A stretch of DNA of 64,000 bases from Alphaproteobacteria bacterium (lineage in GTDB: Bacteria; Pseudomonadota; Alphaproteobacteria; Rhodobacterales; Rhodobacteraceae), in NCBI GenBank assembly GCA_030425145.1, contig JAUHVK010000008.1, positions 1 to 64,000 on the forward strand, in the 5' to 3' direction. The translations under genes were made by a program, and so were the position numbers. Shown piece by piece: positions 49,539 to 58,944 of the stretch. How positions within the stretch are numbered: the first letter of the stretch is position 1; each line of letters opens with the position of its first letter. The notes beneath the pieces are model-generated. The model was not told the DNA's origin and made no database searches. It saw nothing but the letters and a program-made list of their open reading frames with translations.

Positions 49539-50582
49539 TCAGATGATTTCGTCTTCATCAAACATTGGATCATCTTCCAGTTGGGTTTCCAAGTCTTCGA
49601 CTGCGCCTTCAGCTTCGGTCATGGAATTGACCCGGCCGATATGGAAGACGGCATCGCCCTCGTTCACGATTGGCATGACAGCGCGGCCAACAATGATGCC
49701 TGAGAACGGCGTCAGAATTTCCATCTCTTTTTCCCCGAACGGGTCCGACACGACAGCGAGACGTTCACCCTTGCGGACAAGCGCACCGTCGGCCTTGAAG
49801 ATACGCAAAAGGCCACCCATCGGGGCGCGAACCCATTTGCTCGACGGGCAGAACTGCGGAGCACCCTTTGGCTTTGCTACCCCTCTGCGAGAGATCATGC
49901 CTTGGTGGTTCAAGACACGAAGAACGCCAGCGACGCCTGCACGGATTGTAAACTCATCGAAGCGCAGCCCTTCGCCGCCCTCAAAGAGCAGGATCGGTTT
50001 GTCGATGTCCTGGGCTGCATGTCTGAGTGAACCCTCGCGGAGGGGGGACTTCATCACCACGGGCGCTCCAAACACTTCGGCAAGTTCCTGCATTTTGCCA
50101 TCACCCGGCGAAATGCGGACCTGAGGGTAGTTGGTACGGTGAATGGCCGCAGAGTGCAGATCGATGCCCAGATCGGCGCGGGCAACCACCTCCTTAAGGA
50201 AACGATTTGCCAACCGTGCCGCCAATGAGCCCTTTTCGTTGCCTGGAAAGCAACGGTTCAGATCACGGCGATCCGGAAGGTAACGCGAGTGATTTATAAG
50301 GCCATAGGCATTGACGATCGGTACGGCCAGCAATGTGCCTTTCAGATTCTTAAGGGACTTTGAAGCCAAAACCCGCCGGATGATTTCGACGCCGATCACC
50401 TCATCACCGTGAATACCACCGCTGACGAACACAACAGGGCCCGGAGATTTCCCATGCACAACATGCACTGACATCGAAATCGGCGTGTGGTCGGACAGGA
50501 CGCTGACCGGGAGCTCCACAGTCTTGCGGGTCCCCGGTGCAATGTCCTCGTCGGCTAACCTAAAGGCTTTGACTTTCGCCAT
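49539..50582 (-). CDS. M14-family zinc carboxypeptidase-like protein (succinylglutamate desuccinylase/aspartoacylase)
   Basis: A 347-residue protein. The zinc ligands appear in VSGGIHGDEVIGVE (His, Glu) and LHSAAIHRTNYP (His). The conserved RDLNRCFPGNEKGS substrate loop is also there. It lies in the same run as rimK and the RimB-like gene: rimK starts at 51487 and this gene's start overlaps the rimK stop by one base. It may trim acyl or glutamyl groups added by RimK; the reaction is inferred only from context. Confidence 0.8.
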   Translation of the reverse strand: MAKVKAFRLADEDIAPGTRKTVELPVSVLSDHTPISMSVHVVHGKSPGPVVFVSGGIHGDEVIGVEIIRRVLASKSLKNLKGTLLAVPIVNAYGLINHSRYLPDRRDLNRCFPGNEKGSLAARLANRFLKEVVARADLGIDLHSAAIHRTNYPQVRISPGDGKMQELAEVFGAPVVMKSPLREGSLRHAAQDIDKPILLFEGGEGLRFDEFTIRAGVAGVLRVLNHQGMISRRGVAKPKGAPQFCPSSKWVRAPMGGLLRIFKADGALVRKGERLAVVSDPFGEKEMEILTPFSGIIVGRAVMPIVNEGDAVFHIGRVNSMTEAEGAVEDLETQLEDDPMFDEDEII

Positions 50583-51487
50583 CAGCCACGGCCTTTGGTT
50601 CGGGTGTTGCCTGTCTTGTAGTTCTTTTCGAGGAACTCGATCATCTTGCCTGCGATGTCGAGTCCAGTCGCTTTTTCGACGCCCTCAAGGCCCGGCGAAG
50701 AGTTCACCTCCATGATGACCGGACCATGGTTGGCGCGCAGCATGTCTACACCGCATGCATTTAGGCCCATGGACTTGGCCGCGCGCACGGCCGTAGCCCG
50801 CTCTTCAGAACTGAGCTTGACGACCTGCGCCGAACCGCCGCGATGCAGGTTGGAACGGAACTCGCCCTCGGCTCCCGTGCGTTTCATAGCCGCGATGACC
50901 TTGCCACCAACGACGATGGCGCGGATGTCAGTGCCGCCGGCTTCTTTGATAAACTCCTGAATGAGGATGTTTGTGTTGGTCGCCCGAAAAGCCTCGAACA
51001 CCGATTTGGCCGAACGGTTGGTATCCGCAAGCACGACGCCGAGACCTTGTGTCCCTTCGAGCAGCTTGATCACGAGCGGTGCCTCTCCTGCGAGCTTCAG
51101 GACTTCTTCTGTCTGTTTGGCATCATGGGCGAAGGTGGTGACGGGCAGGCCGATGCCATCGCGGGCCATCAGCTGCATTGAACGCAGCTTGTCGCGGGAC
51201 CGCCCAATCGCAACGCTCTCGTTCAAGGGGTATACACCCATCATTTCAAACTGGCGCAGAACAGCCGTTCCGTAGAATGTGACTGACGCTCCGATCCGCG
51301 GAATAACAGCGTCGTAGCCCTCAAGCTTTCCGCCGTTGTAGTAGACCTCTGGCCGACGCGATGCGATGTTCATGTAACAGCGCAGCGTATCGATAATATC
51401 GAGCTCGTGGCCCCGTTCCTCGGCCGCTTCCTTGAGCCGCTGGTGCGAATAGAGTTTGGCGTTTCTAGCCAGCATCGCAATCTTCAT
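50582..51487 (-). CDS. rimK: RimK-type ATP-grasp amino-acid ligase
   Basis: Adds glutamate residues to a protein C-terminus (ribosomal protein S6 in E. coli). The 301-residue protein has the ATP-grasp signatures [42 protein letters not shown] and [15 protein letters not shown]. It is of the RimK size and shows VPRIGAS-like [13 protein letters not shown]. The RimB gene overlaps its start by four bases, the M14 gene by one. The true target is not known for this species. Confidence 0.9.
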   Translation of the reverse strand: MKIAMLARNAKLYSHQRLKEAAEERGHELDIIDTLRCYMNIASRRPEVYYNGGKLEGYDAVIPRIGASVTFYGTAVLRQFEMMGVYPLNESVAIGRSRDKLRSMQLMARDGIGLPVTTFAHDAKQTEEVLKLAGEAPLVIKLLEGTQGLGVVLADTNRSAKSVFEAFRATNTNILIQEFIKEAGGTDIRAIVVGGKVIAAMKRTGAEGEFRSNLHRGGSAQVVKLSSEERATAVRAAKSMGLNACGVDMLRANHGPVIMEVNSSPGLEGVEKATGLDIAGKMIEFLEKNYKTGNTRTKGRG

Positions 51488-51984
51488 GTGTTTTCCTTTC
51501 TTGTGGAATAGGGCGGTCTATCGGAGACCAAAAATGTCTTCCGCGTGTGGACGGCGACGGAATGGTTTTTCAACGCCGCCCGCCCGATGATCATTGGGAA
51601 AGTCATGTTGCTTCTGTCGGCAAGCGAAACGTCAATCGTCCAAAGGCGTTTGCCGAAACGCGCCTTTGTCTTCACGACCAGACGTTCTTCGGGGACGCCG
51701 CTTGTGTTTTTTATTTCCCGCACATGGACAACGGGGGCTTCCACAGTTTGGAACCCGACGTTTGGATTGTCCCAGTCAGCCAACGTCTGGAAGCGCACCC
51801 ATTCGACACCATCGCGATCAAATAGCTCCACGTTCTCCGCATGTATGGCGGAGGTACGCGCGCCGGTATCCAGTTTGGCCTTCACGTGATCAAGACCAAG
51901 CTCGGGTAAGCCGATGTATTCCATCCACCCAAACAGAGTCACAGCTCGTTCGCTTACGATTTTTTGAGAATGTGTCGTCTTCAT
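51484..51984 (-). CDS. rimB: RimB-like retropepsin-type peptidase (RimK-associated)
   Basis: A 166-residue protein of the family first called ATP-dependent zinc protease. The motif [19 protein letters not shown] holds the aspartate of a retropepsin-like active site; [14 protein letters not shown] follows. In Pseudomonas, RimB works with RimK on S6 modification. The ATG at 51984 is used; it overlaps the mgtE remnant by one base and rimK by four. Confidence 0.85.
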   Translation of the reverse strand: MKTTHSQKIVSERAVTLFGWMEYIGLPELGLDHVKAKLDTGARTSAIHAENVELFDRDGVEWVRFQTLADWDNPNVGFQTVEAPVVHVREIKNTSGVPEERLVVKTKARFGKRLWTIDVSLADRSNMTFPMIIGRAALKNHSVAVHTRKTFLVSDRPPYSTRKENT

Positions 51985-52828
51985 TAGATCAGCCACGGCA
52001 TCATCAAGGTTGCAAAGCTGAGAACGAAAAAGAGTCCTGCCATGTCGGTAACTGTAGTCAGGAGCGGTCCGCTGGCGGCTGCCGGGTCTTGACCCAGGCG
52101 CTTCAGCAAGAGCGGGACGACACCACCAATGGAAACCGCAAGCATTGTATTCAGCGCAAGAGCTGCTCCGATCACGAGACCCAATGCCGGGTTGCCTTTC
52201 CAAATCCAAGCCACGATGCCGATCAGTATCCCTAACGCGACCCCGTTGATGACGCCAACCGAAATTTCCTTCAGCCAAACACGGAAGGCATCAATTGGCC
52301 GAACAAGACCAAGGCTCAGTTCGCGCATGGTCACGCCAACCGCCTGGTTCCCGGAACAGTCTGACATGTCTGACACCATGGGCAGAAAGACGGCAAGCGC
52401 GATGACCGCAGCGAGTGTCTCTTCGTAGGCGGAGATAACGCTGGCCGCGACAATGTTGAGGACGATATTGGCCGATAGCCATGCGAGCCTACGACGTGAC
52501 CGAAGCCAGGTCGGCATCGACCGCAGTTCATCGCCAACCACACCCTGTCGTTTGAGGCTCTCGCTTTCGCGGCGCTCCAAGACGGCCTCTGCGACAGCGG
52601 ACCGCGAGACAACCCCAACAAGCAGGCCAGCGACATCAACGACCGGTACGCCGAGAAACGGGTGCTCATCGAAAATGTCTTCAAGCTGCTCCAGCGGCAT
52701 ATCAACGGGCACAGTCATGGGGGAACCATGATATCCGTCAGATGTGCACTGCGCTTGGCCGTCAGCAGGCCGCGCAGTGAGACCACACCTATTGGCTCTC
52801 CGGCCTCATTTACAATGTATGGGTGTTG
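51984..52828 (-). pseudogene. mgtE: mgtE magnesium transporter remnant: missing 5' part and frameshift
   Basis: The 244-residue open part (from an ATG at 52718) holds the second CBS half (IFDEHPFLGVPVVDVAGLLVGVV) and the full five-helix membrane domain. Just upstream in another frame the first CBS half continues (HPYIVNEAGEPIGVVSLRGLL, to DIMVPP), ending at a TGA. A run of five C on the coding strand marks the frame break: one extra base would restore DIMVPPMTVPVDM. The N-terminal domain is absent. The upstream end merges with the last codons of a DUF481 gene. So the gene has lost function or survives as a shortened protein from the internal ATG. Confidence 0.75.
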
Positions 52829-53517
52829 TCCTCGGTATCGTTCTCAGACCAGATCACATCTGTGTCGTTGGTCACGAATACGGTGTCGGTCAGCTTGTGC
52901 GCATAGTCCGAGCTTATGCCGAAGGCAGCTTCGTTGATGTCGCCACGGGTCACGTCGGAGATCTCGGCGAAACGGTAGCCGGGGCCACCCTGAACCGACC
53001 ACTGACGGGTCGCGTCGTTGAAGATGCGGTAGCCGGCGCCCAGGCTCAGGAACGTGTCGGTCTCGAAATCCGAGAACTCGTCAACCGAGCCCTGCAGCTT
53101 GGCAAAGCCGAACACCACCGGGTTGAAGTCGCGGGTGTATTCCAGGCTGTAGAACAGGCTTTCCTCGGTCTTCTCGCCGTCATCTTCGCCATAGGCGTAG
53201 TTCAGTTGCAGCTCGATCCCGTTCGGACCCCAGACGTAGTTGAGGTCGGAGCCGATGCCGATATCGAGGCTGTCGGTGTTGCCGTTCGAGGCAATCGCGC
53301 GTACCGCGACAGAGCCGTCAAAGCCCTGCGGACGGCCTTCGTTGCCGAACCGGTCCAGTTCGCGCTCGGCATCGTCCTCGATAGCTTCGAGAAGGTCTTC
53401 GTTGCGATCCTCGGCAATCGAGTCGCGGCCAACCAGGCTTTGGGCAGAGGCGGCAGAGGCGGCGAGAGCCGCGATGAGCGCCAGTGTTCCGACACCGGAT
53501 TTCAGAAGTGTGGTCAT
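52810..53517 (-). CDS. DUF481 outer-membrane-type protein, C-terminal truncated
   Basis: A 235-residue protein with a signal peptide (MTTLLKSGVGTLALIAALAASAASA) and beta-strands of the DUF481 barrel family (FDGSVAVRAIASNGNTDSL, LQLNYAYGEDDGEKTEES). The family usually continues for about another 45 residues after the FVTNDTDVIWSEND strand. Here the frame ends soon after with an odd tail (TEDNTHTL) that lies inside the mgtE remnant. The gene is therefore probably broken by a deletion. Function would be a porin or envelope barrel. Confidence 0.75.
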   Translation of the reverse strand: MTTLLKSGVGTLALIAALAASAASAQSLVGRDSIAEDRNEDLLEAIEDDAERELDRFGNEGRPQGFDGSVAVRAIASNGNTDSLDIGIGSDLNYVWGPNGIELQLNYAYGEDDGEKTEESLFYSLEYTRDFNPVVFGFAKLQGSVDEFSDFETDTFLSLGAGYRIFNDATRQWSVQGGPGYRFAEISDVTRGDINEAAFGISSDYAHKLTDTVFVTNDTDVIWSENDTEDNTHTL

Positions 53518-53655
53518 GGGCGTTTCCTTTCCCAACAAGGATGACCCGATTTCGGCAATAAGTGCCGATCGATCGGGAGCAGACGTTGCTGAGAGGTGAT
53601 TTCGATGCGCCAGTTAAATGAGGAAAATTTAAATTATTTAATGATAGGATGAGTA
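53518..53655. promoter_or_regulatory. Upstream region of the DUF481 gene
   Basis: Contains a 12-base palindrome CCGATCGATCGG, a small hairpin CGGCA/TGCCG, and an AT-rich stretch close to the LysR gene. It should contain the promoter for the DUF481 gene; no factor site is assigned. Confidence 0.3.
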
Positions 53656-54585
53656 TTACTCACCTTCGAACAACTTGTAATGCCCCGGTTCGAACAGCTC
53701 GATCGTATCCATCCCCTTTGTCAGGGTCTCCTGTTCGTTTTCAGCGGCTTCCGCTACTTCGGTCAACGTGCGCCGGGCCAGCGCTGCAAGGTCTGCGGGT
53801 AGGTCTTCGCGCCAAATCACCCAAGCGGGGTAGGGAAATCGTGGCGCATCTGCCACAAGGTGCAATTTCCCCGAATCGAGGTACCGCTTGACCGAGCGGG
53901 CGGGCAGGTAGGCAGCAGCGCGGCGGTTGACGATATACTCCATCGCCAGCGCTCCTAGCGCCATCGATCGGCCCGAATCCGTCAGGTGCGGCAGCGCCAG
54001 CGCCAAGGCGTGGGTGAATTCCGGCCCCCAGTCGACCGAGACAAAGGCCGTACCCAGATCGAGCGTGGCGTCGGGCCAAGACGCCACCAGGATCAGCTCG
54101 TCATCCAGAGCGGGTTCCACCTCCAACCCGGGCCGTAGCTGCGGCGTATAAACCAGCGCTGCCTGCAACACGCCCTCCACCAGGAACCGCATGATCCGGT
54201 CGCTCATCCCAAGCTCGCAATGCACGCTGAGCTCGGGCATCTCGGTCTGCATCGCGTCGAGCCAGCGAAACCCCAGCCGTGACCAGAGCGAATATTGCGC
54301 ACCGATGGAGATGGCCCTGCTATAGCCCTCGGGAATGGCGATCTGCTGGCGCGCCTCCTCCCAAATCTTCAAAAGGCTAAGCGCATAGGGTTCAAATTGC
54401 TTTCCCTCGGGCGTTAGCACCGCTCCTGCCTTGGAGCGGATGAAAAGCGGATGGCCAAGGCTGTCTTCAAGTCGTTGTATTCTAAGGCTAACGGCAGACT
54501 GAGTGACGTACAGTCGATCACAGGCGGCAACAAAGGAACCAGTATTGGCGACCTCAAGGAACGTCTTGATCAGAGTGATGTCCAT
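53656..54585 (-). CDS. LysR-family transcriptional regulator
   Basis: A 309-residue protein. The helix-turn-helix at the start is LIKTFLEVANTGSFVAACDRLYVTQSAVSLRIQRLED; an effector-binding domain follows from about residue 90. The start at 54585 matches the LysR pattern. The neighbours are an envelope gene and a mostly empty stretch, so the target genes are not obvious. The effector domain is unusual in having many Trp and acidic residues. Confidence 0.85.
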   Translation of the reverse strand: MDITLIKTFLEVANTGSFVAACDRLYVTQSAVSLRIQRLEDSLGHPLFIRSKAGAVLTPEGKQFEPYALSLLKIWEEARQQIAIPEGYSRAISIGAQYSLWSRLGFRWLDAMQTEMPELSVHCELGMSDRIMRFLVEGVLQAALVYTPQLRPGLEVEPALDDELILVASWPDATLDLGTAFVSVDWGPEFTHALALALPHLTDSGRSMALGALAMEYIVNRRAAAYLPARSVKRYLDSGKLHLVADAPRFPYPAWVIWREDLPADLAALARRTLTEVAEAAENEQETLTKGMDTIELFEPGHYKLFEGE

Positions 54586-55035
54586 ACCGAATGCCTTTGA
54601 ATTTTCCTCTCGTGGAAAATCGAAGATATTCAATGCCGGTTAATAAGCGAAGTGATTAATGAACATCCCGAATTTCGCTGAAACCGGCGGCATTGGAACC
54701 GTTCTCGCCGACGATGCGTGATGCTGAAAATAGGCAATTAACGGACGAAGGACGTCACCGCCTGATCTGAATTTTCACAGAAGAGGCGGGAGGCGAAGTC
54801 TGGACAGCACCAAGGTAAACCGATCTCGAAAACGGTTGGGGCAATGTTTCGTGCCCCTCATCTCGCGAATGAAACTGGTGACGATCTACCAGCGAAAACC
54901 GGCAAGAGGTGCGAGAGCCGCAAGCTCTGATGGGACCATGACCCCGGACGACATTATGATTGCGCGCATTACAATGCGGCAAACAGAGAGCCGGTTCTGG
55001 CGGTTCGGCATCGAAAATGAATTTTTCCGAGGCGC
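54586..55035. other. 450-base stretch without a recognised gene
   Basis: An inverted repeat ATTTTCC/GGAAAAT lies just upstream of the LysR gene. Several short open frames exist but none has recognisable codon use, start or homology. The stretch may be a decayed region. Upstream regulatory elements of LysR type probably lie within its first 100 bases. Confidence 0.35.
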
Positions 55036-55449
55036 TCAGTTCACGCCGCGCCCGTCGATCATTCCGAGCTTGCTGCAGAGCCGCAGAACCGTCCAGTATC
55101 CGCTTTGCACCTGCTCCGTTTCATCGGTTAACGGATTGAGATGCGGCAGCATCACGAGTTCATCAACGACCACGCCTCCAAGATGAGCGCGGATGTCGCG
55201 CTCGCTTGTGTAATCGATGCGGTCAAGCTTCATTAGGTACAATTGCCCCCGCATCCAAGGCAGGGTTGGCAACAGGATCAGCCGGTCGACGATCTGATTG
55301 ATCAACACAGCGTCTCCGGAAATCAGCGCGTTGGGGCCGACTTTATAACCGCCAAAGCAATAGCCGATGGTGACGCCGCTCGTTGGCGCTGTCAGCACCT
55401 CGACGAAGCGGCTTTCTTGCGGCGCGTTGAAGTCAGGGCTCATGTTCAT
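55036..55449 (-). CDS. Unknown 137-residue protein
   Basis: No family recognised. The N-terminus is MNMSPDFNAPQESRFVEVL, followed by an alpha/beta pattern with YCFGGYKVGPN and LYLMKLDRIDYTSERDI. There is no signal peptide or membrane helix. The start at 55449 is preceded by AAAGAGG. A 10-base-pair hairpin lies 19-42 bases before the start. Codon use resembles the surrounding sparse stretch. Confidence 0.5.
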   Translation of the reverse strand: MNMSPDFNAPQESRFVEVLTAPTSGVTIGYCFGGYKVGPNALISGDAVLINQIVDRLILLPTLPWMRGQLYLMKLDRIDYTSERDIRAHLGGVVVDELVMLPHLNPLTDETEQVQSGYWTVLRLCSKLGMIDGRGVN

Positions 55450-55468
55450 AAAAACCTCTTTGTGAGGA

Positions 55469-55492
55469 GGAGGACAGGTTATCCTGTCCTCC
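55469..55492. other. 10-bp hairpin upstream of the unknown 137-residue protein
   Basis: GGAGGACAGG/CCTGTCCTCC with a 4-base loop, perfect on both strands. A second one (GGAACAACGA/TCGTTGTTCC, 15-base loop) lies between 55503 and 55538. They could be terminators for the DUF992 gene, or fold in the 5' leader of the next gene. No T-run behind either. Confidence 0.5.
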
Positions 55493-55570
55493 GGTCTCAG
55501 CAGGGAACAACGACACGAGGTAATGAACTCGTTGTTCCTTTGAGAATTCGAACCGTCCAATTGGCGCGGT

Positions 55571-56077
55571 TTAGTTGGACGTCGGCTCCAGCGTCAGCAA
55601 TGCGACGTGCAGACCCGAGTTTCCCTGCAGGGACAACGGCTGAAGCCTGATGTTCTGGGTGTTTTCGTCGACAAGGGCGTTGGCACCAAGTCCAATCCGC
55701 AGCGCTGTTTCATCCGTTAGGCCAGTGTAGGTGCCTAGAAGCGCGCCCGCCCTCGGCGCGGTATCGAGATTGGTAAAGACCGCCCAGTTCATGTAGGCGT
55801 CTTTGATCTCTCCGATGTCGACACCGATCTCTTCGACTTTCCCGGTATAGGTTTCGGTCGTTCCGTCGGTCTTGGCAAATTTGCATTTTCCCACCTTGCT
55901 CGACCCGAGCATAAGAGCCCAAACCCCCGCAATTTCACAGTTTAAATGGCCAATTTGCAGACCGTTGACGCTGTCTGCGGACATGATGTCCTGAAAGCTG
56001 GTGCTGTCGCAGGCATTAGCCGCGAACGCAGAAAATGCAGTCACGGAGATGACGCTAATGAGTTTAACTAAATTCAT
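55571..56077 (-). CDS. DUF992 secreted protein
   Basis: A 168-residue protein with a signal peptide (MNLVKLISVISVTAFSAFAANA) and the DUF992 pattern: GHLNCEIAGVWALMLGSSK, TYTGKVEEIGVDIGEIKDAYMNWAVF, LGTYTG, and GANALVDENTQNIRLQPLSLQGNSGL. Function unknown; it is found in alphaproteobacteria and probably acts outside the cytoplasm. The start at 56077 has GGAGG upstream. Confidence 0.8.
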   Translation of the reverse strand: MNLVKLISVISVTAFSAFAANACDSTSFQDIMSADSVNGLQIGHLNCEIAGVWALMLGSSKVGKCKFAKTDGTTETYTGKVEEIGVDIGEIKDAYMNWAVFTNLDTAPRAGALLGTYTGLTDETALRIGLGANALVDENTQNIRLQPLSLQGNSGLHVALLTLEPTSN

Positions 56078-56206
56078 TTTTTCCTCCGTTCGTTGTTCAA
56101 ATTGCGGTCCAGTTAACACCGGGTCGCCAACGACAGAGGCGTTATGCAGGTGGATTTTGACAAAGTAAAATTCAATATACTTGTGGTTAAGGTGAGTTAT
56201 GCGCAT

Positions 56207-56572
56207 GGATGAGCGGAAGGCAAAACATAACAGTTATCCGGGCTGCGCGTCCAAATCAGCCACAACCTGAGAGTTCATCCTGTGAAGCTCTAGAAACTAA
56301 TATTTCGGAAGTGGGAGACACCGCTGCTCGCTGCGGACCTAGCTATCAGGATAAGCGAGGCTGCTCCGGTTTAGAAACGCTTCATGGGAGCTAGTCACGA
56401 AACAGGCCTGAACCTCAATGGCATTGCCGCGCTGGTCGCGTAAGTCGCATCGCGTGTGAACCCGCCTCGGACCATGAGCAAACATTTGGCAAGATGCATT
56501 CCGCGCGAAGGACGCGTTACGCGCAGGTCGTGCTGTGGAAAGAACTCTGACGTTTAGGAAATGTCGACCGGC
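56207..56572. other. 366-base stretch without a recognised gene
   Basis: No frame with plausible codon use, no hairpin with T-run, and no recognised repeat. It separates the DUF992 gene from the TRAP cluster. Confidence 0.4.
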
Positions 56573-56992
56573 TTAGCCGGTTTCTGCGGTCAGGCCGAAC
56601 TCCTCGATGGCAGCAACCGCACAGATCTCGTCATTGTCTGAACTGTCTCCGGTGATACCGATCGCACCGATCAGAACGCCGTCCTGCTTGATCAACACAC
56701 CCCCCGGCACCGGGACGAGTGCGCCATCGTTCAACGCATTCATCGCACTGATGAAATAGGGCTGCTCTTGCGCACGGTTGTAGAGTGCCCGTGATCCCAG
56801 ACCCATGGCGACCGCGCCTTTCGCCTTGCCCTGCGCAATCGAGGCGCGCAGGTTACTGGTCCCGTCTTCGCGTTGCAGCGCCACAAGATGGCCGCCTGCG
56901 TCAATCACCGCGATGGTCAGCGGTTTGAGGTCATGCGATTGGCGGTAGCTCAGCGCGGCCGAGATCAGGTCATTGGCGAGGGTGAGGTTCAT
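56573..56992 (-). CDS. GlcG/HbpS-type heme-binding family protein
   Basis: A 139-residue protein of the DUF336 fold, seen in GlcG of the glycolate operon and in HbpS. Typical parts are MNLTLANDLISAALSY, TIAVIDAGGHLVALQREDG, ASIAQGKAKGAVAM, GVLIKQDGVLIGAIGITGDSS. The start at 56992 fits the family. It follows dctM on the same strand with a 58-base gap. Its placement with a TRAP transporter and a 2-hydroxyacid dehydrogenase suggests a glycolate-type pathway. Confidence 0.8.
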   Translation of the reverse strand: MNLTLANDLISAALSYRQSHDLKPLTIAVIDAGGHLVALQREDGTSNLRASIAQGKAKGAVAMGLGSRALYNRAQEQPYFISAMNALNDGALVPVPGGVLIKQDGVLIGAIGITGDSSDNDEICAVAAIEEFGLTAETG

Positions 56993-57050
56993 TGTCGGAC
57001 TTTCATAGTAGGGGACAGCCACGCCACGGGTGTGACGTGGCCATCGCTGC

Positions 57051-58331
57051 TTAGCCGTAGAAATAATCTACGAGGAAGAGTGGGATCGACGGGATATAGG
57101 TGCACATCAGCAGTACGGTCAGAAGAACCGCAATGAAGTAGATGTTCACCTTGGTCACGTCCCAGATATTGGCCCGTGCCACGGCGCAGGCTGTGATCAG
57201 AACACTTGCAACGGGTGGCGTTTGCTGACCGATGGCAAGGTTGAGCGTGACCACCAGCCCGAAATGGATCGGGTTGATCCCGACAGCATCGATCAAGGGG
57301 ATCACGATCGGCACCACGAGGATGATCGCGGCGGCCGAGTGCAGGAAAAATCCGATCACGAGGAAAAAGAAGTTGAGGATCAGCAGGACCACCCACTTGT
57401 TTTCCGTGATGGTCAGGATCGCCTTCGCCAATTCCTGCGGGTATTGGGCGCGGGTCAGGAAGCCCCCCATGACCACCGAGGCGGCAACAAGGATCATGAC
57501 CACTGCCGTTTGCATCCCGCCATCCAGCATGGAGCGTCGGAGGTGCTTCAGGTCAACCTGCCGATACCACAGGCTGATCGCGATGGCGGCAAGTACCGCG
57601 AGACCTGCGGCTTCCGTCGCCGTCACATAGCCGCCGAAGATGCCGCCAAGGATGATGACCGGCAGCGCAAATGTGGGAAGCGCGTCGACAAACGCTTTCC
57701 AGAGCACACGGCCCGAGAACGCTTCTTCACGGGGCAGGTCGTATTTCACGGCGAAGTAATAGGAGACGCCCATAAGGCCAGCGGCCCCCATCAGCCCGGG
57801 AATGACGCCCGCAACAAACAGTTGTTCCACCGAAACGTTTGCGGATGTGGCGTAGAGGATCATCGGAATCGATGGCGGGATGATGATGGCGAGCGAGGCA
57901 GACGAGGACGTGACAGCCGCAGAAAATGCGCCCGAGTAGCCGCGCTTCTTCATTTGCGGGATCATCACCGAACCCATGGCCGCCACGTCGGCAACGGCAG
58001 AACCGGAGATCTCTGCAAAGAACAACGACACCCCGATGTTCACATGCGCAAGGCCGCCACGGACAAAGCCGATCAGCGCAGCCACAAAATTGATCAGTCG
58101 GTCTGTGATGCCGCCCGCGTTCATGATGGCGCCCGCAAGGACAAACATCGGGATGGCGATAAGCGAGAATTTTGTAGCGCCACCATACATGTCGAGCGCA
58201 ACGTTCACGAGCGAGTTCGCTCCTTCGAGCACAAGCAGGCCAAGGACTGCGGACACCGCCAGCGCAACACCGATCGGAACGTTCAGACAGATCATCGCGA
58301 CCATGGCGATGAAGATACCCAGCATCAGCAT
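57051..58331 (-). CDS. dctM: TRAP transporter large permease DctM
   Basis: Large membrane subunit of a TRAP transporter, moving the substrate with sodium. The 426-residue protein has about 12 helices and family motifs such as GGITDRLINF and EISGSAVADVAAMGSVMIPQMKKRGY. It is coupled to dctQ by a one-base overlap. Confidence 0.94.
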   Translation of the reverse strand: MLMLGIFIAMVAMICLNVPIGVALAVSAVLGLLVLEGANSLVNVALDMYGGATKFSLIAIPMFVLAGAIMNAGGITDRLINFVAALIGFVRGGLAHVNIGVSLFFAEISGSAVADVAAMGSVMIPQMKKRGYSGAFSAAVTSSSASLAIIIPPSIPMILYATSANVSVEQLFVAGVIPGLMGAAGLMGVSYYFAVKYDLPREEAFSGRVLWKAFVDALPTFALPVIILGGIFGGYVTATEAAGLAVLAAIAISLWYRQVDLKHLRRSMLDGGMQTAVVMILVAASVVMGGFLTRAQYPQELAKAILTITENKWVVLLILNFFFLVIGFFLHSAAAIILVVPIVIPLIDAVGINPIHFGLVVTLNLAIGQQTPPVASVLITACAVARANIWDVTKVNIYFIAVLLTVLLMCTYIPSIPLFLVDYFYG

Positions 58332-58924
58332 CAGTTGTTTCCTGCCTTTTTCATTTCGGCTTCTACTTCTTCTTCAATTTCAGCATGCTCGAGCGATACG
58401 CCGGCGGCTGTCTTGCGCCAGTATTCCGGCAGGCTCAGCGCCTGACAGATCAGGAACAGGATCGCGCCGATGGGAATAACGGACTGCGTAAACGTGATCG
58501 GAACCCATGTGAGCGATGTCAGAGACATGCCGCCCAGGATCGACATCACGACAAAGCCGGCCCATGCCAGCAGGACAAAGAAGCCTGCGGTGATCAACTC
58601 GGCAAGCATCACCGCCCACATACGGATGGGCATTGGGATCGCGAGCAGAACAGTGTCGAAACCGATATGGCGTCGACGCAGTGCAGCCAGCGCGGACCCG
58701 TAATAGGTGATCCAGGCCAGCAGGATCGCCGCCACTTCGTCGTACCACGAAAGGCTCGCTCCGAGCAGGCGGTAGATCACAGCGACCACGACAGTCGCGG
58801 TCAACACGACCATCAGAATTATGACGAAATACTCGAGGACGATCTCGAAGAACTTGCGCAGTGAATTGAGCATAGAGGCTTCCCGCCGGGCAGGCCGCCC
58901 GGTGATATCTGGTGACGTTGTCAT
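58331..58924 (-). CDS. dctQ: TRAP transporter small permease DctQ
   Basis: Four-helix small subunit of the same TRAP transporter, 197 residues. The RRRHIGFD-type segment (ALRRRHIGFDTVLL) is typical. The start at 58924 (MTTSPD) is preferred; another ATG at 58873 is possible. The end is acidic (AEIEEEVEAEMKKAG). A strong hairpin lies between it and dctP. Confidence 0.9.
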   Translation of the reverse strand: MTTSPDITGRPARREASMLNSLRKFFEIVLEYFVIILMVVLTATVVVAVIYRLLGASLSWYDEVAAILLAWITYYGSALAALRRRHIGFDTVLLAIPMPIRMWAVMLAELITAGFFVLLAWAGFVVMSILGGMSLTSLTWVPITFTQSVIPIGAILFLICQALSLPEYWRKTAAGVSLEHAEIEEEVEAEMKKAGNN

Positions 58925-58944
58925 GTCACGTGATCGCAATGAAA

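Noticed and set aside
54836-55186. Open frame of 116 codons in the sparse stretch
   Set aside because: Weak start, no family, and second half overlaps the unknown 137-residue gene in antisense.
57222-58445. Plus-strand open frame opposite dctM
   Set aside because: Highly charged Asp/Arg/His repeats result from the complement of hydrophobic codons.
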